A stretch of 64,000 nucleotides of DNA from Podospora comata (GCA_017354895.1 CP071495.1:1657001-1721000); one strand, 5' to 3'. Positions 1-9,752 are shown, numbered from the stretch's first letter. The notes: generated from the letters alone by a model not told the origin. Translations and numbers: made by a program.

Positions 1-795
1 GGACTACGACGACATGTCCGAGAGCGACTCTAACAATCCGTTTACGGACTCTTCGGATTCCGACGACTCCGACGAGGAAGAGAAGAAGGAAGAGGAGAAG
101 AAGCCTGAGCCTGTCACTTCGGGGTCTAATACCAAGGGGAACACCACGCCTTCCAAGAGCGCAATTGCCAATAAGAAGGGCAAGCTGAAGCGGGCTGGTT
201 CACCGGAGATGTCGGAGTCGAGCGACATCGAGACGGCCCGGAAGAAGATGAAGACTGGCAAGGGGTCTAGCGTGCCGAGTCGGATGGGCACTCCTATTCC
301 TGGCCGGCCGAAGGTCATGCCGGGGGCTACGAGTGACGGGGAGGCTACCGCTGGGGAGGGGTCTGATGGCGGTGCGATGCTGAAGAAGAAGTTCAAGATG
401 AAGGCGCAGCGGCCTGGTGGGACGCCTTCTGGTTCGAGGGCGGGCAGTCCTGCTCCAGCCGGTAAGCTTTTTCCATCTGTTGTCACTCCTTGTCATACAA
501 ATCTAACTCGTGAGAAACAGGTCAAGCCTCCAAGACGGGCACCGTAACGCCCAGCGGCTCGCCGCCTCCGTCCTCGAAGCCGGTTGCTAAGATCACGGCG
601 CAGGAGTGCTACGAGGCGCTGGCCCGACACACGAACGGCATTGCGCTCGTGCCGTTCATGTCGCAGTTCAAGCACCGGATTGACAAGCCGGGGTCTACTA
701 CGAGGCAGGAGTGGATCCACATGGTCAAGAGCTTTTCTGACTTTCATCATGAGACGAAGTTGCTCAAGGCGAAGCCGGGGTGGAGGCCTAGTTAG
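1..795 (+). CDS. tfg1: TFIIF alpha subunit (RAP74/Tfg1), C-terminal part, 5' end outside window
   Basis: General transcription factor TFIIF large subunit, which works with RNA polymerase II at promoters in the nucleus. Reading starts in frame at base 2 inside an acidic, Ser/Asp/Glu-rich linker, then a Lys-rich disordered linker. One intron is inferred at 462-520 (GTAAGC donor, AAACAG acceptor, 59 bp). The joined frame ends in a conserved C-terminal winged-helix segment containing ITAQECYEALARHTNG and later FKHRIDKPGS and KAKPGWRPS, with the stop at 793-795. About 244 residues are visible; the N-terminal dimerisation domain must lie upstream of the window. The winged-helix C-terminus is what identifies the family; in the known proteins it contacts the Fcp1 phosphatase and TFIIB. 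The ATG at base 14 is internal, not the start. Confidence 0.85.
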
Positions 796-2224
796 GCATT
801 GTCGTTGAGTTTTTGTATAACACTGTTGAGTTTGGGAGGAGATAGCGGCTTAGCACTAGTGATCATAAAAGGCAAGATGCTGATGAAAATGGGAGGATGT
901 TTTTCTGCGGGTTATGGAGGTTGTTATGTAAGGTACTCGGGATGAATACTTTGGGGCCCGAAATCTGGGCTGGAGGCGCTGGCTTGGAGCTATCAGCGAG
1001 TTGTTTTTTTTTTTCTTTTTTTTTTTTCCTTTTTACTCGCTTTGCTTTTCTCTAGATCGAGGGATAGGCAGATAGGCAGAGCAAATTAGTTTTGTGAAAT
1101 TGAAAGGATGCTGGTGAAAGGTGATTGTTGACGAGTTACTTTCCTTGCGACCCCTGTTCCACAGCAAATCAACGATATTGAACAACTTTATCTAGAGCAT
1201 CCCTAACATGAGACAACAAACCAGAAGAAGTATTTTCCATTGCATTCACTTCACTCACCACCAACTCAGCAAATCATCACCCCTACTGATATGAATGATA
1301 TGAACTATTACGTTGTGGATAAAATAATCGTTATTGCAATTTAGAGTAACACGGATAGCAAGCGTCACCCTTGTGCATTTTTTTTTTCAAATAGGTGGGT
1401 AGGGAATAAGACTTTTTGACAATTCTTCAAGGCCTGTTAACCTACGGTATCTTTTAACCTGCTAATTATATAGTTGAGACCTGCTGACTATCTTTCAAGG
1501 GCAAGATTCAGCACCTGCTTTGCTACAGTGCAGGATATAATCACAAAAACAAATCACCAATGTCCTTTCTATATACGCCGTCATTTCTTCCATCGAGCCG
1601 ATGGCTTGATCAATCTTCGAGTTCGGAAAGATTCAGTTGATGGGAGTGAGTCTCCGCTGACCGGTCTGGTCGACCTGTGTGCTCTTTTCGAGCGTGGAAG
1701 GAAGTCCGCTTTACGAGTCTTCCCCTTCTACAGCCCTAATCAACGTCCAGCAGTTCTTTGAGCAGAGAGGCTGGATGACAGTCGCAACAAGCCGGGCAGA
1801 CACATCAACAAGCAAAATGTACGTAGGTAAACAAACCACAAATACATAAACTCTTCATTTCACATCTCATAGTATCCTAATGTTGCTCATGTTGTGCTGC
1901 AAGGTAAATCTCTCTCCAGAATCGAAAATATTGATTGCCCTATCAGCGTACTACTAAAATGCTTCATAATCCTTAAATAAATAAATAAACTCATCATAAA
2001 CCCTCATGTCATGCCCCCATCCATCATCCCATGCTCGTCAAAATGCCAACCGCGCGCGCCCACCAAATGTAGTATAATGTCATGACGATCCGACCAGCAG
2101 TAGTCGTACTGTCGTCCCGTCATATGCTCACCATCGAGACCCCCCCCCCTTCCAAAAAAAAAAGCAGCCGCTAAACACTCAAGCAAGTTATACAAAGGGA
2201 AAGATGCGCCGCCAAAAGTCAAGC
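796..2224. other. Convergent intergenic region
   Basis: Space between two convergent genes. It holds T-rich tracts near 1004-1031 and 1378-1387 and one array of the degenerate ~24-bp repeat (1416-1503). The longest open frame on the + strand (1474-1761) has no recognisable features and overlaps the repeat. I see no gene here. Confidence 0.6.
1416..1503 (+). repeat. Degenerate ~22-25 bp tandem repeat, array 1
   Basis: About four diverged units resembling TTGACTATCTTTCAAGG followed by a short CCTG spacer: TTGACAATTCTTCAAGG, TTAACCTACGGTATCTTTT, CTAATTATATAGTTGAG and CTGACTATCTTTCAAGG. Period is roughly 22-25 bp. Matching arrays occur at 7211-7322 (opposite orientation) and 9557-9752. The family is unknown to me. 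Confidence 0.55.
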
Positions 2225-2920
2225 TTAAACAAGCTCAAACCCCCCCTCCACCACCACCGGCTCATTCTCCTCCCGTCTCTCACTCGTCCCGCTCCGCAAC
2301 ACCTTCTTCGCCTTCCTCCCCTTCACCGCCTCCCCGTTCCCATCCACAACCTCATATTCCTTTTCCACCAGCTTCTCCGTCTCCTTCTGCGTGTTCCTAG
2401 CCTTGACAAAAACCTCCAGCGTCACCGGCCGGTCGGGAGAGTCATGCCTGTCAAACGAGTACAGTACATCGTCTTGTGGAGCTAAAGTCGGAATAGTAGA
2501 AGCGTTGACGTCGTTAAGGTCAGCAGCGTTGATGTTTTTGGCGAGGTTGTTCTTGATGACCGAGTCGGGAGTGTACCAGTTGGAGCGGCCCTTGACAATG
2601 TTCTGTCCGACGGTGGGTTTGCGGGCGAAGTGGTAGCTATAAATAAGAGAGTACATGTTAGAGTAAGGTTGACTAAAGAAGGGGATGCAGAGGACATACC
2701 GATCAACATATCTCTTGTCTGGCTTCATCTTGGCAATGTGAGCATCGTTGGAGTACTTGACAGGCTTGACCTGGTCCCAGAAGCCCTCAGTCACCACACC
2801 AGAGAGGAAGCGGCTGCCATGCTGCCACTTGGTATTGTGGTCCTTGACGCGCTTTCGCTCCTTGGCGCTGTGGCGGAGATCGCGCTCGAACTGGCGGGAC
2901 TCAATGGTGAGGTTGGCCAT
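2225..2920 (-). CDS. Conserved-looking protein of unknown function, 210 aa
   Basis: Two-exon gene. The start is taken at the ATG at 2920 (protein begins MANLTIESRQFERD) rather than the in-frame ATG at 3031, because the upstream residues look like untranslated leader. Intron 2637-2699 (63 bp, GTATGT donor, TATAG acceptor) removes an in-frame insert and joins KPDKRYVD to RYHFARKPTVGQ. The product is hydrophilic and basic with no signal peptide or membrane segment. It has a mixed charged N-terminal half with KERKRVKDHN, a central segment containing NWYTPDSVIKNNL, and a Glu/Lys-rich C-terminus with a KGRKAKKVLR basic patch. I do not recognise the family; the regular exon structure and lack of low complexity argue that it is real. 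A nuclear or nucleolar location is only a guess from composition. Confidence 0.75.
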   Translation of the reverse strand: MANLTIESRQFERDLRHSAKERKRVKDHNTKWQHGSRFLSGVVTEGFWDQVKPVKYSNDAHIAKMKPDKRYVDRYVLCIPFFSQPYSNMYSLIYSYHFARKPTVGQNIVKGRSNWYTPDSVIKNNLAKNINAADLNDVNASTIPTLAPQDDVLYSFDRHDSPDRPVTLEVFVKARNTQKETEKLVEKEYEVVDGNGEAVKGRKAKKVLRSGTSERREENEPVVVEGGFELV

Positions 2921-4627
2921 GGTGATAGTTGAAGATGGATGAGATGGGTATCGATAAGGTAGATGTAGTAGTCGGCGATAGGTATCTCGTGAAGCGCAGC
3001 GCGGGGATGGAATAGTCCGCAAGAGCTTCAAGGATGGTAGGAGATGTCAAAGATGATGATTGAACAATCTATCGTTGAGATGTGGCAAGAAGGAAAGTAG
3101 CAGGTTGTATGTGTGTGTGGGAAAAGGTTTCCAGGAAGTCCCCAGGATATGAATCAATGGTAAAGTTTACCGGTTGCCGGGTGAGAGGTTGAAATAAGAG
3201 TGGGTTGGGGTGTAAGTGGTAGCTTCCAACGAACCCTGACAAATGATGCAAAAGCCCCCCTGGGGGCGGGTGAAATGGAAAGGCTCGTCTTTGTTGTTTC
3301 CTTGGTTGCGTGATTATTCAAACAGGTCAAGTGCTTCCAGGAGCGCTTGACTTTAAACAACACAAAGAAGACCCCGGGTCTTCTCTTTCGGGACGCCGGC
3401 CGGGTGACTCAGATGAAGGCAGTGAGCAGGGCGTGTAATTGACAAGCCCCTGTTGGCGAATCGCGATAAGATGCCGAGATGACGAAAGAGGAAATACTAG
3501 CTGCAACGAGCCAATAGGATGTGAAGGTACAAACTGAGGACAACAGGAGTGTCTTGGGCTCCAGCTGATGATAACGAGGTATGTATAGGTGTATAGTTCT
3601 TTGACAGAGTTATACAGAACAAGAGAGAGGGAAAAGAAAGGAGAGGCCTCGAGATAGGAAGAGGCTGGACACAAGAGAGGCTTATACTCAGTCAAGGAGG
3701 CTTATCGGCCTGTTTGGGAATGCCCAGGATCCATGTGAGGATGGCGGGTGCGGGTGATAAAGCTCGAGCGGGAAGTGGGGAGTGGGAGTGGGAGTGACAA
3801 GTGACGACAGGTCGGCGTGTGACACTTGTGAGCACCCAGCAGCTGCAGCTGAGACGTGGACATGGACAGTGCTCGAAAGAGATATTCTTGGCTTCTCTCA
3901 GGGTTGACCATGATGAAATGGCGGCCCAGGCCTGATCAAGGTAAACCGGTTTAAGCGGACATGAAACAACCACCGTCAGGCCCGTTTCCAAGCCACCTCC
4001 AGTGGCTTCGTCAGCAAACTGGAAGCGGTCGTGGTCCCAGTAGTCCCCTAGAGATGTTAGCAGTGACGGCGTCATCTGGGGGTAACCTAAGCTTGTAGAC
4101 ATCAAGATGTTCATGCCGGATGTCAAATGCCGGCCCATGCACCACACCCTTCTCCAACGCTTGCCCTCGGGTGCCCTGCAGGAGGATGATGCATCGACCA
4201 TCCGGTGTTTCCTTGTACGGGCAGCCACTGACGGGACTCGTGTTACCCACGGGCAATGGCATCTCGACATTGATGAGAACGAGGATGATGTCTCGAGATG
4301 AACATGGTCGAGGTTCGAGGTGCGATTGGCAATTGACAATTGGAGTCGGATGCCACCACTGCACCATACAAGTGGATGCCTCTGTGGAGAGCTGCAGGAA
4401 CCCCCACAACCGGCCCCCGCCAAGCTCACCCTTCTGCTAACTGCATCTCCAGAGCCATGTCACGACACAAACATGTGCTCTCATGGGTAATCATTCATAT
4501 CTACCGGTTTCGTCCGTCTTGCTCTCCAACCCTCGATCGGAATGCTCGCGTCAAGTGAGTTCTTCCGGACAAGTCCGCTGACGCGATTCAGCTGGCCGGC
4601 AAAGGTGCATTCCAAGCGCGCGCGCGC

Positions 4628-4653
4628 GATAACGATAAGGATAACGGACGTCA
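4628..4653 (+). promoter_or_regulatory. Cluster of three GATAA sites plus a CRE-like site
   Basis: GATAA occurs at 4628-4632, 4634-4638 and 4640-4644, a 6-bp period, directly followed by GACGTCA at 4647-4653. GATAA and TGACGTCA cores are bound by fungal GATA zinc-finger factors and bZIP factors. Function here is inferred only from clustering; the site is about 1.0 kb upstream of the bud13 start. Confidence 0.35.
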
Positions 4654-5453
4654 TCCTACCCTCCCCCTCTCGGATTTCGATACTTAGCCCTGTCTGTGCT
4701 GTCCCCTTCACCGCATCCTCAACAACCGTTTATCATCGACTAGTCAAGTCTTGTATGGTCTAGAATCCAATAATTACCACATTGCAAAACCCCCCTTGTT
4801 GGCTAAAAGGAGAAAGAGAGAGGCAAAGAGAATCGAAACGAAAGGCGGCCGGGGCGTCGGCTGACCTCTCGCTCTTCCTCGTGAACGGGGTCTCAGGTCA
4901 TTCACCTTTGACTCGGCCGCAGACACGTACCTGAGTTACCGAGGACCCCGCACTCTCTCTCAGCTTCCACATCTGCTTATTGCACAGTTTAAAAGTTCCG
5001 ACCTCGGTATTTGCAACTTCTTATCTCCATGTAGACGCAGAAGAGTAACAGTGTGAAGAACTCAGGGGCGGCTATCGGGTTGCCAGATCGGAAGATGGCC
5101 GCATAGTGGGAGTCCATGTGTCACGCTGAATGGAAGCGTCGGGTGTGGTACTCAATATATTCTGGATGTGTTCAAACAGGATGGGAATGTTGGCGGACCA
5201 CAAACTAAAGCCCGATGTTTGGTCCATTCCCCGTGGTCTGTCAGATCACGGGTCCCCATATCGGGCTCAGCTTCGCCTCCCGCAGCAGCAGCGCAACAAC
5301 GCGGTTTTGGGGCTTGGAACTGGTCGGCTGTCGTGAGCTGACTCAGACTTTTTGGGAGGAATTTCAATTGTAGCATCACACTGTTAGTCGATGAATGCGA
5401 GATGGAATTGCCCCTGTCCCAAACCAACCAGTGTAGCCGTGACCTTGATGGCC

Positions 5454-5497
5454 TTATCGGCTTATCACCCCTTATCAACACCTTATCAGTGATGTCA
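5454..5497 (-). promoter_or_regulatory. Cluster of four TTATC (GATAA) sites plus a CRE-like site
   Basis: TTATC, the complement of GATAA, occurs at 5454-5458, 5462-5466, 5472-5476 and 5483-5487, followed by TGATGTCA at 5490-5497. It lies about 180-225 bp upstream of the bud13 ATG, within usual promoter distance for a fungal gene. The arrangement repeats that of the cluster at 4628-4653. Confidence 0.4.
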
Positions 5498-5677
5498 CCC
5501 AGTACCACCGCAAACGCGCTGCAGCGCAACGCGACCAGAGCAACAGCAGCCTTGTGGGGCGGAAACAAACCGCTGCACGACATTCTTGTCGCAAACACCA
5601 CAAGCAGCCAAAATTTCGGCCATCACCACCACCAAGCCCAACCTCACACCCCCAAAAAAAACCCATAACCGCCCACC

Positions 5678-6763
5678 ATGCCAACAGACAAAGCAGCCTA
5701 CCTAGCAACCCACTACCTAACCGCTGACCCCCCCAAATCCACCACCACCTCTTCCAGCTCCACCTCCAAAAAACGAAAACGCTCCTCCAAGACAGCCGCC
5801 GCCCCCGTCGCCCAAATCAACAACCTCCTCATCCACGACTCCGATGACGAATCCACCTGGGCCAACCCCAACCCAAACCCCGACTCCGACTCCGACGGCG
5901 ACACCCCCATGACCATCGCCGGGCACACCTCTGAATTCCGCAAGTCCAAAAAATCCGCCTGGTCCACCGTCGGCACCGCCGTCCTCCCCACCACAGTCAA
6001 GAAACGTGACGATTCCGACAACATTGCAGATGCCGTCCTCGCAGCCGCGAAGAATGATGCTGCTGCCTTGGGTCATGACTCTGATGACAGTTTGGAGGAG
6101 GTGGATGACGACCCAAGACAGGTAAAAATGTCAAATGGCATGCGCCCGGGGTTGCAGTCTGCAAAGTCGATAACGGAGCAACTTGCCAGGAAGGCAGAGG
6201 AGGAGAAGAGAGAGTTGGAGAGGTTGACCAAGGCGATGGAGGAGGCGAAAAAAGCTAAAGAGGGGAAGGAAGAGGAGGATGAGGTTGTTTTGCGGGATGC
6301 TACCGGGAGGAGGATTGATGTCAGCTTGAGGAGGGCGCAGGCACGAAGGGAGATGTTGGAGAGGGAAAGGGCTGAACAGGAGAAGGAGGCGCTTTTGAAG
6401 GGGGAGGTGCAGGCTAGGGAGGCGGAGATGAGGAGGGAGAGGTTGGAGGGGGCGAAGTTGATGACGCTTGCGAGGGGGAAGGATGATGAGGAGATTAATC
6501 GGGAGCAGAGGGAGGAGGGGAGGTGGAACGATCCCATGGCGCAGTTTTTGGAGGGGGATAAGGGAGGGAAGGGGAGGAAGAAAAGGGGTAAGGGGAGGCC
6601 GGTGTATCAAGGGCCGGCAGAACCGAATCGATATGGGATAAGGCCGGGGTATAGGTGGGATGGGGTTGATAGGGGAAACGGGTGGGAGAAGGAGAGGTTT
6701 AGGATACTGAATAGGAAGGAGATGGTGAAGGGGTTGGAGTATGCTTGGCAGATGGATGAGTAG
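5678..6763 (+). CDS. bud13: Pre-mRNA splicing factor Bud13/Cwc26 (RES complex)
   Basis: Single-exon gene of 361 residues. Bud13 with Snu17/Ist3 and Pml1 forms the nuclear RES (retention and splicing) complex on the activated spliceosome. The N-terminal 150 residues are Ser/Asp/Pro-rich with a basic KKRKRSSK patch. Residues about 160-275 are a highly charged Glu/Arg/Lys coiled-coil-like stretch. The C-terminus holds the family signature PNRYGIRPGYRWDGVDRGNG and ends near residue 361, the expected position for Cwc26 proteins. The start at 5678 has a favourable ACC ATG context. The 5' half uses C-ending codons on the coding strand and the 3' half G-ending codons, a sharp internal composition change. 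The promoter carries four TTATC sites and a CRE-like element. Confidence 0.92.
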   Translation: MPTDKAAYLATHYLTADPPKSTTTSSSSTSKKRKRSSKTAAAPVAQINNLLIHDSDDESTWANPNPNPDSDSDGDTPMTIAGHTSEFRKSKKSAWSTVGTAVLPTTVKKRDDSDNIADAVLAAAKNDAAALGHDSDDSLEEVDDDPRQVKMSNGMRPGLQSAKSITEQLARKAEEEKRELERLTKAMEEAKKAKEGKEEEDEVVLRDATGRRIDVSLRRAQARREMLERERAEQEKEALLKGEVQAREAEMRRERLEGAKLMTLARGKDDEEINREQREEGRWNDPMAQFLEGDKGGKGRKKRGKGRPVYQGPAEPNRYGIRPGYRWDGVDRGNGWEKERFRILNRKEMVKGLEYAWQMDE

Positions 6764-6930
6764 ATGCTCACTTCTTGGAGTTAGTAATAATGGACAGCGA
6801 GGGGTCGTTGGCAGTGGGTAGAATTGCGACGGCGGTTATAAGTTGTCAAAAGTAAGAAAGTATACCCAAGCAGGATGAACTCCAGCATCAAGAGGGCTAG
6901 TTCTGGTGAAGAACTCAACAACAACCAATT

Positions 6931-7003
6931 GGTTTCGTGGTGTAGTTGGTTATCACGTCAGTCTAACACACTGAAGGTCTCCAGTTCGAGCCTGGACGAA
7001 ATC
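6931..7003 (+). tRNA. tRNA-Val (anticodon AAC), no intron
   Basis: A 73-nt cloverleaf can be folded: acceptor GGTTTCG/CGAAATC, D-arm stem GTGT/TCAC region, anticodon stem TCAGT/ACTGA with loop CTAACAC (anticodon AAC) and T-arm TCCAG/CTGGA with loop TTCGAGC. No CCA is encoded, as in eukaryotic tRNA genes. A T6 run follows at 7014-7019. Confidence 0.93.
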
Positions 7004-7013
7004 AAAGCGAATA

Positions 7014-7019
7014 TTTTTT
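7014..7019 (+). terminator. RNA polymerase III T-run terminator of tRNA-Val
   Basis: Six consecutive T residues begin 11 bases after the tRNA 3' end, matching the usual eukaryotic Pol III termination signal. Confidence 0.7.
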
Positions 7020-7210
7020 GCATATATTATCACATGGGTACTGTGAGGTTTTTTTGGGGGGTTTTACATGCTTCGTCCACTTTGGCTCAGATATCACGAT
7101 AACCTCACCTACATTCTTATCTGCCAGACAGAATAAGGATGTCGCGGAGAGGTAGACCACCGCGGCAAACTTGTCCGTGTCTATAATAAAAGCTAGGAAT
7201 AAGCTATGCT

Positions 7211-7322
7211 TGGTTTGAAAGATAATAAACAGACCTCGAAAATATTAGACACGCCTTTCAGAATGAATAATAGCTCTAACTCAAAAAATAGTAGACACAC
7301 TTCAAAAGACAGTCAAAACAGG
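7211..7322 (-). repeat. Degenerate ~22-26 bp tandem repeat, array 2 (inverted)
   Basis: Read on the minus strand there are about five units: CTGTTTTGACTGTCTTTTGAAG, TCTACTATTTTTTGAG, CTATTATTCATTCTGAAAGG, TCTAATATTTTCGAGG and CTGTTTATTATCTTTCAAACC. Same degenerate core as arrays at 1416-1503 and 9557-9752, but in opposite orientation to array 3, so arrays 2 and 3 bracket the C2H2 gene as diverging inverted copies. Confidence 0.55.
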
Positions 7323-7505
7323 TATGAGTAACCTCTTCAAGCCATTCGTCAATCAAACCAGACAACTTTTCTCGCCGATACTCAAACAGACTACCTCAAC
7401 GAATCCATATTAAACCTCAACAAGATGCTACAAAAAGTAAACAATAACAAAAACCGGGTATCAATAACCTTATTACTCCCGTGGCAAACAATTCCACCAC
7501 CAAAC

Positions 7506-9177
7506 TTAAACCTCCTCGGCGTCCTTCATCGGCTCGCCCTGGTCCAAACCACTGTCGCCGCCCATAACCACACCACCGGCGCCATCAATACCCAACTGTC
7601 CGCTTGCGATGGCCGTGAGCCTTGCCACCTCAGCCGAGAGCTTCTTGTTTTCAGCCGACAGCGCGTTGATCCGTTCCTCCCTGCTCCGAATTTGTATGTC
7701 CCGGTTGGATATGTGCTGGTCCCGTGACCGCAATTCCTGCAATAGTTGCGAGTTCGTCGCCGTGAGGTCCCCTATGATACCAGAAAGCCGTTCGATACTC
7801 CTCGCCATCGCCTCCGCCGTGGCCGCAGGCACCACATAGTCCGGCGCCGCGCCCGGTGAGACTCCGGCCGCTTGTTGAGCTAACCCAGGCAACCCATCAA
7901 TTCCCCCACCCGCCGAGATAGCAAACTGCTGGCCCATGGGACTCCCATGAAAGCCCGGCTGTTGGACCACTTGCTGCTGCTGCTGTCCCTGTAGAGCACC
8001 ATTTGCAACCGCCCCAGTAGTCCTCCTCCTGTTGTTCCCCACCACAACCGCCTGCACCGCCGGCACCGGAGCAGCCACCATCGGAGGCGACCCTCCCCTC
8101 TGCTGCCTTTGCCTCCTCTGCGCCTGCTGCTGATTCCTCCACTCCTGCTCCGCCAACTGTTCCGCGGCGTACTTCTCCGCCCTCGCCGCCCTCTCCGCTT
8201 CTGCATGGGCCCTCCTCTGTCCTTCCGACTGCTTCGCCAACTCAGGGCCGTCCGGTATTCTCAGGGCGGTAGCAAACATGTGCCTGATCAGAGTCAGCTT
8301 TCTGCTAAATCCCTCGTTACTCCGACAAGGGCCCTGGTTGATGTGCGCGGCAAGCCCTGCCCTATCTCCAAAATAAGTCCAACAGAAGGAGCAGATGGCG
8401 GGTGACTCGTGGTTGTGCTCTCCCACAACGTTGAGCAGTGTGGTGATATCGGAACAAGGCCCACATGACGAGCTGGTGCCGTAATTAAACGGCCAGTTGG
8501 TAGGGCATACGGCCAGATATTTGGGCGCCTTCCTTCGTCCGCCTTCTTGACGCCCTTGGTCACCCCTGATAAGGCCGTGCTTGTCCATCAGGTGCTTGCT
8601 TTCTCAATGTCAGCAACGTCTCCCCCTTTGCTCTTTTTCTTTTCGAAATGAAACGATGAAAGGAAAAGAAGATAGAAAAAGATATTAAGAAGAGGGATAT
8701 GAAATAAAGAAAGGGAAAAAAAAGAGAGAAAAAAGAGAGAGAAGAAAAAAAAAGAGAAGATTTTAAAAAAAAAAAAAAAAAAAAAACACCCACTCACATA
8801 AAATATTGATTCCCCCCCGCCCTGGTCTGGCAATCCTCAAAAAAACAGTCATTCTCCCCCTTATCGTCAGGATCAGGTAACCCAGGCTTGAAATGAGGCA
8901 CCCTTCCATCAATCCCTCCTCCTCCTCCTCCTCCACCACCACCCAAACTCGGATCAACAACCCCCCCTCCTCCCATCCCAGCAACAGGAGCTACATTCCC
9001 ATTCCCCTCCATGGATGGATGAAGATGATTATCTCCCACACGTCTCCGTTTGGCCAAATGCTGGGTATTATTATTGTCTTGGTGACCCTCCCCCTCATCC
9101 GAATGATCCAGACCACCCCCTTCGTCGTTCGAATCAGAGACGGATTCGGACGCGTCAATCTCTGCGCCCCAAGGCAT
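7506..9177 (-). CDS. C2H2-type zinc-finger protein with C-terminal coiled coil, about 490 aa
   Basis: Two exons: 9177-8798 and 8598-7506, intron 8599-8797 (199 bp, GTGAGT donor). Splicing rebuilds a zinc finger that the intron interrupts: C-x4-C from CFFEDC, then 12 residues, then H-x4-H from KHLMDKHG. More Cys/His pairs follow, including CSFCWTYFGDRAGLAAHINQ and a CGPC segment. The first 126 residues are acidic and then Gly-rich, with a run of about ten Gly. The C-terminal half has a Gln/Arg-rich stretch, then a likely coiled coil around SIERLSGIIGDLTATNSQL and NALSAENKKLSAEVARLTAI. The intron contains a 22-A run (8765-8786 on the + strand). A nucleic-acid-binding regulator is a reasonable inference; no named family is recognised. 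It is bracketed by inverted arrays of a degenerate repeat. Confidence 0.75.
8765..8786. repeat. 22-bp A homopolymer inside an intron
   Basis: Uninterrupted A22 on the + strand (T22 in the sense of the C2H2 gene), inside its 199-bp intron and close to the donor site. Length may be unstable or misassembled. Confidence 0.8.
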
Positions 9178-9240
9178 GTTAAAGTCTTAGGGGGGAAGGG
9201 AGAAGAGCGATGCCAAGAGTTGAACAGGACAGGGGGCTGG

Positions 9241-9260
9241 GATTGATTGATTGATTGATT
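9241..9260. repeat. (GATT)5 microsatellite
   Basis: Five perfect GATT units just upstream of the start of the minus-strand C2H2 gene. Confidence 0.9.
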
Positions 9261-9556
9261 GGAACAACAAGTGAACTTTGTATTCTATTGTATAAGCGAG
9301 TGAGTGGGTGGGTGGGTGAGAGTTGTTATTAGCGGAAAAGTGGTGAGAAACGGGTTAAATGTTGGGGTTGCAAAAACAAGAGGTGGTCGGGACTGGTTCA
9401 CAAGCGAGTTTTGTTTGTGGGGCGGGCGGGCTTTTTGCTGAATAGGGGGCGTATGATTGGTTGGTGGGACGGATGGTTAAGTGGGGAGGGTGCTTGCAAA
9501 ATTCGGGCCCGAACTTCTGGACGTGTTTGTGAAGGGTGATCGAGATGATGTGTGGA

Positions 9557-9752
9557 TGGACTGTTTTTAAAGGGGGTATTGACTAGTTGTTAAAGACCTT
9601 TTGACCATCTTCAAAGGTCAATTGGCTCCTTTTCTTACAGCTGTTAATTATTTTTCAAGAAACCCCTCCTCAATCATTTGATGGGAGTCTTGACTATTTT
9701 TTTGAAGGCCTGTTGAATATCGTTGAAGGAGTCCCGACTATCTTTCGAGGCG
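9557..9752 (+). repeat. Degenerate ~22-26 bp tandem repeat, array 3
   Basis: Longest array, about seven units of one degenerate core: GACTGTTTTTAAAGG, GACTAGTTGTTAAAGAC, GACCATCTTCAAAGG, TTAATTATTTTTCAAGA, GACTATTTTTTTGAAGG, GAATATCGTTGAAGG and GACTATCTTTCGAGG. It ends about 220 bp before tRNA-Ile and diverges from array 2 across the C2H2 gene. Confidence 0.6.

Larger units (their letters stand above)
2921..5677. other. Divergent intergenic region with two GATA-site clusters
   Basis: About 2.75 kb between two divergent genes. Several open frames of 60-245 codons are present (for example 3692-4429 on the minus strand), but their Cys/Ser/Trp/Pro-rich translations look non-coding and none has a recognisable motif. 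It carries two clusters of GATA-factor type sites, annotated separately. I see no convincing gene. Confidence 0.55.
7004..7505. other. Spacer downstream of tRNA-Val
   Basis: AT-rich spacer between tRNA-Val and the 3' end of the C2H2 gene. It contains the Pol III stop, array 2 of the degenerate repeat (7211-7322) and otherwise nothing I can identify. Confidence 0.5.

Noticed and set aside
3692-4429. 245-codon open frame on the minus strand
   Set aside because: Translation is rich in Cys, Trp, His and Ser with no domain; overlapping frames on both strands are similarly long, so it is probably chance in GC-balanced DNA.
1416-9752. CRISPR-like array
   Set aside because: Repeats are degenerate, spacers are not unique fixed-length sequences, and the genome is eukaryotic.
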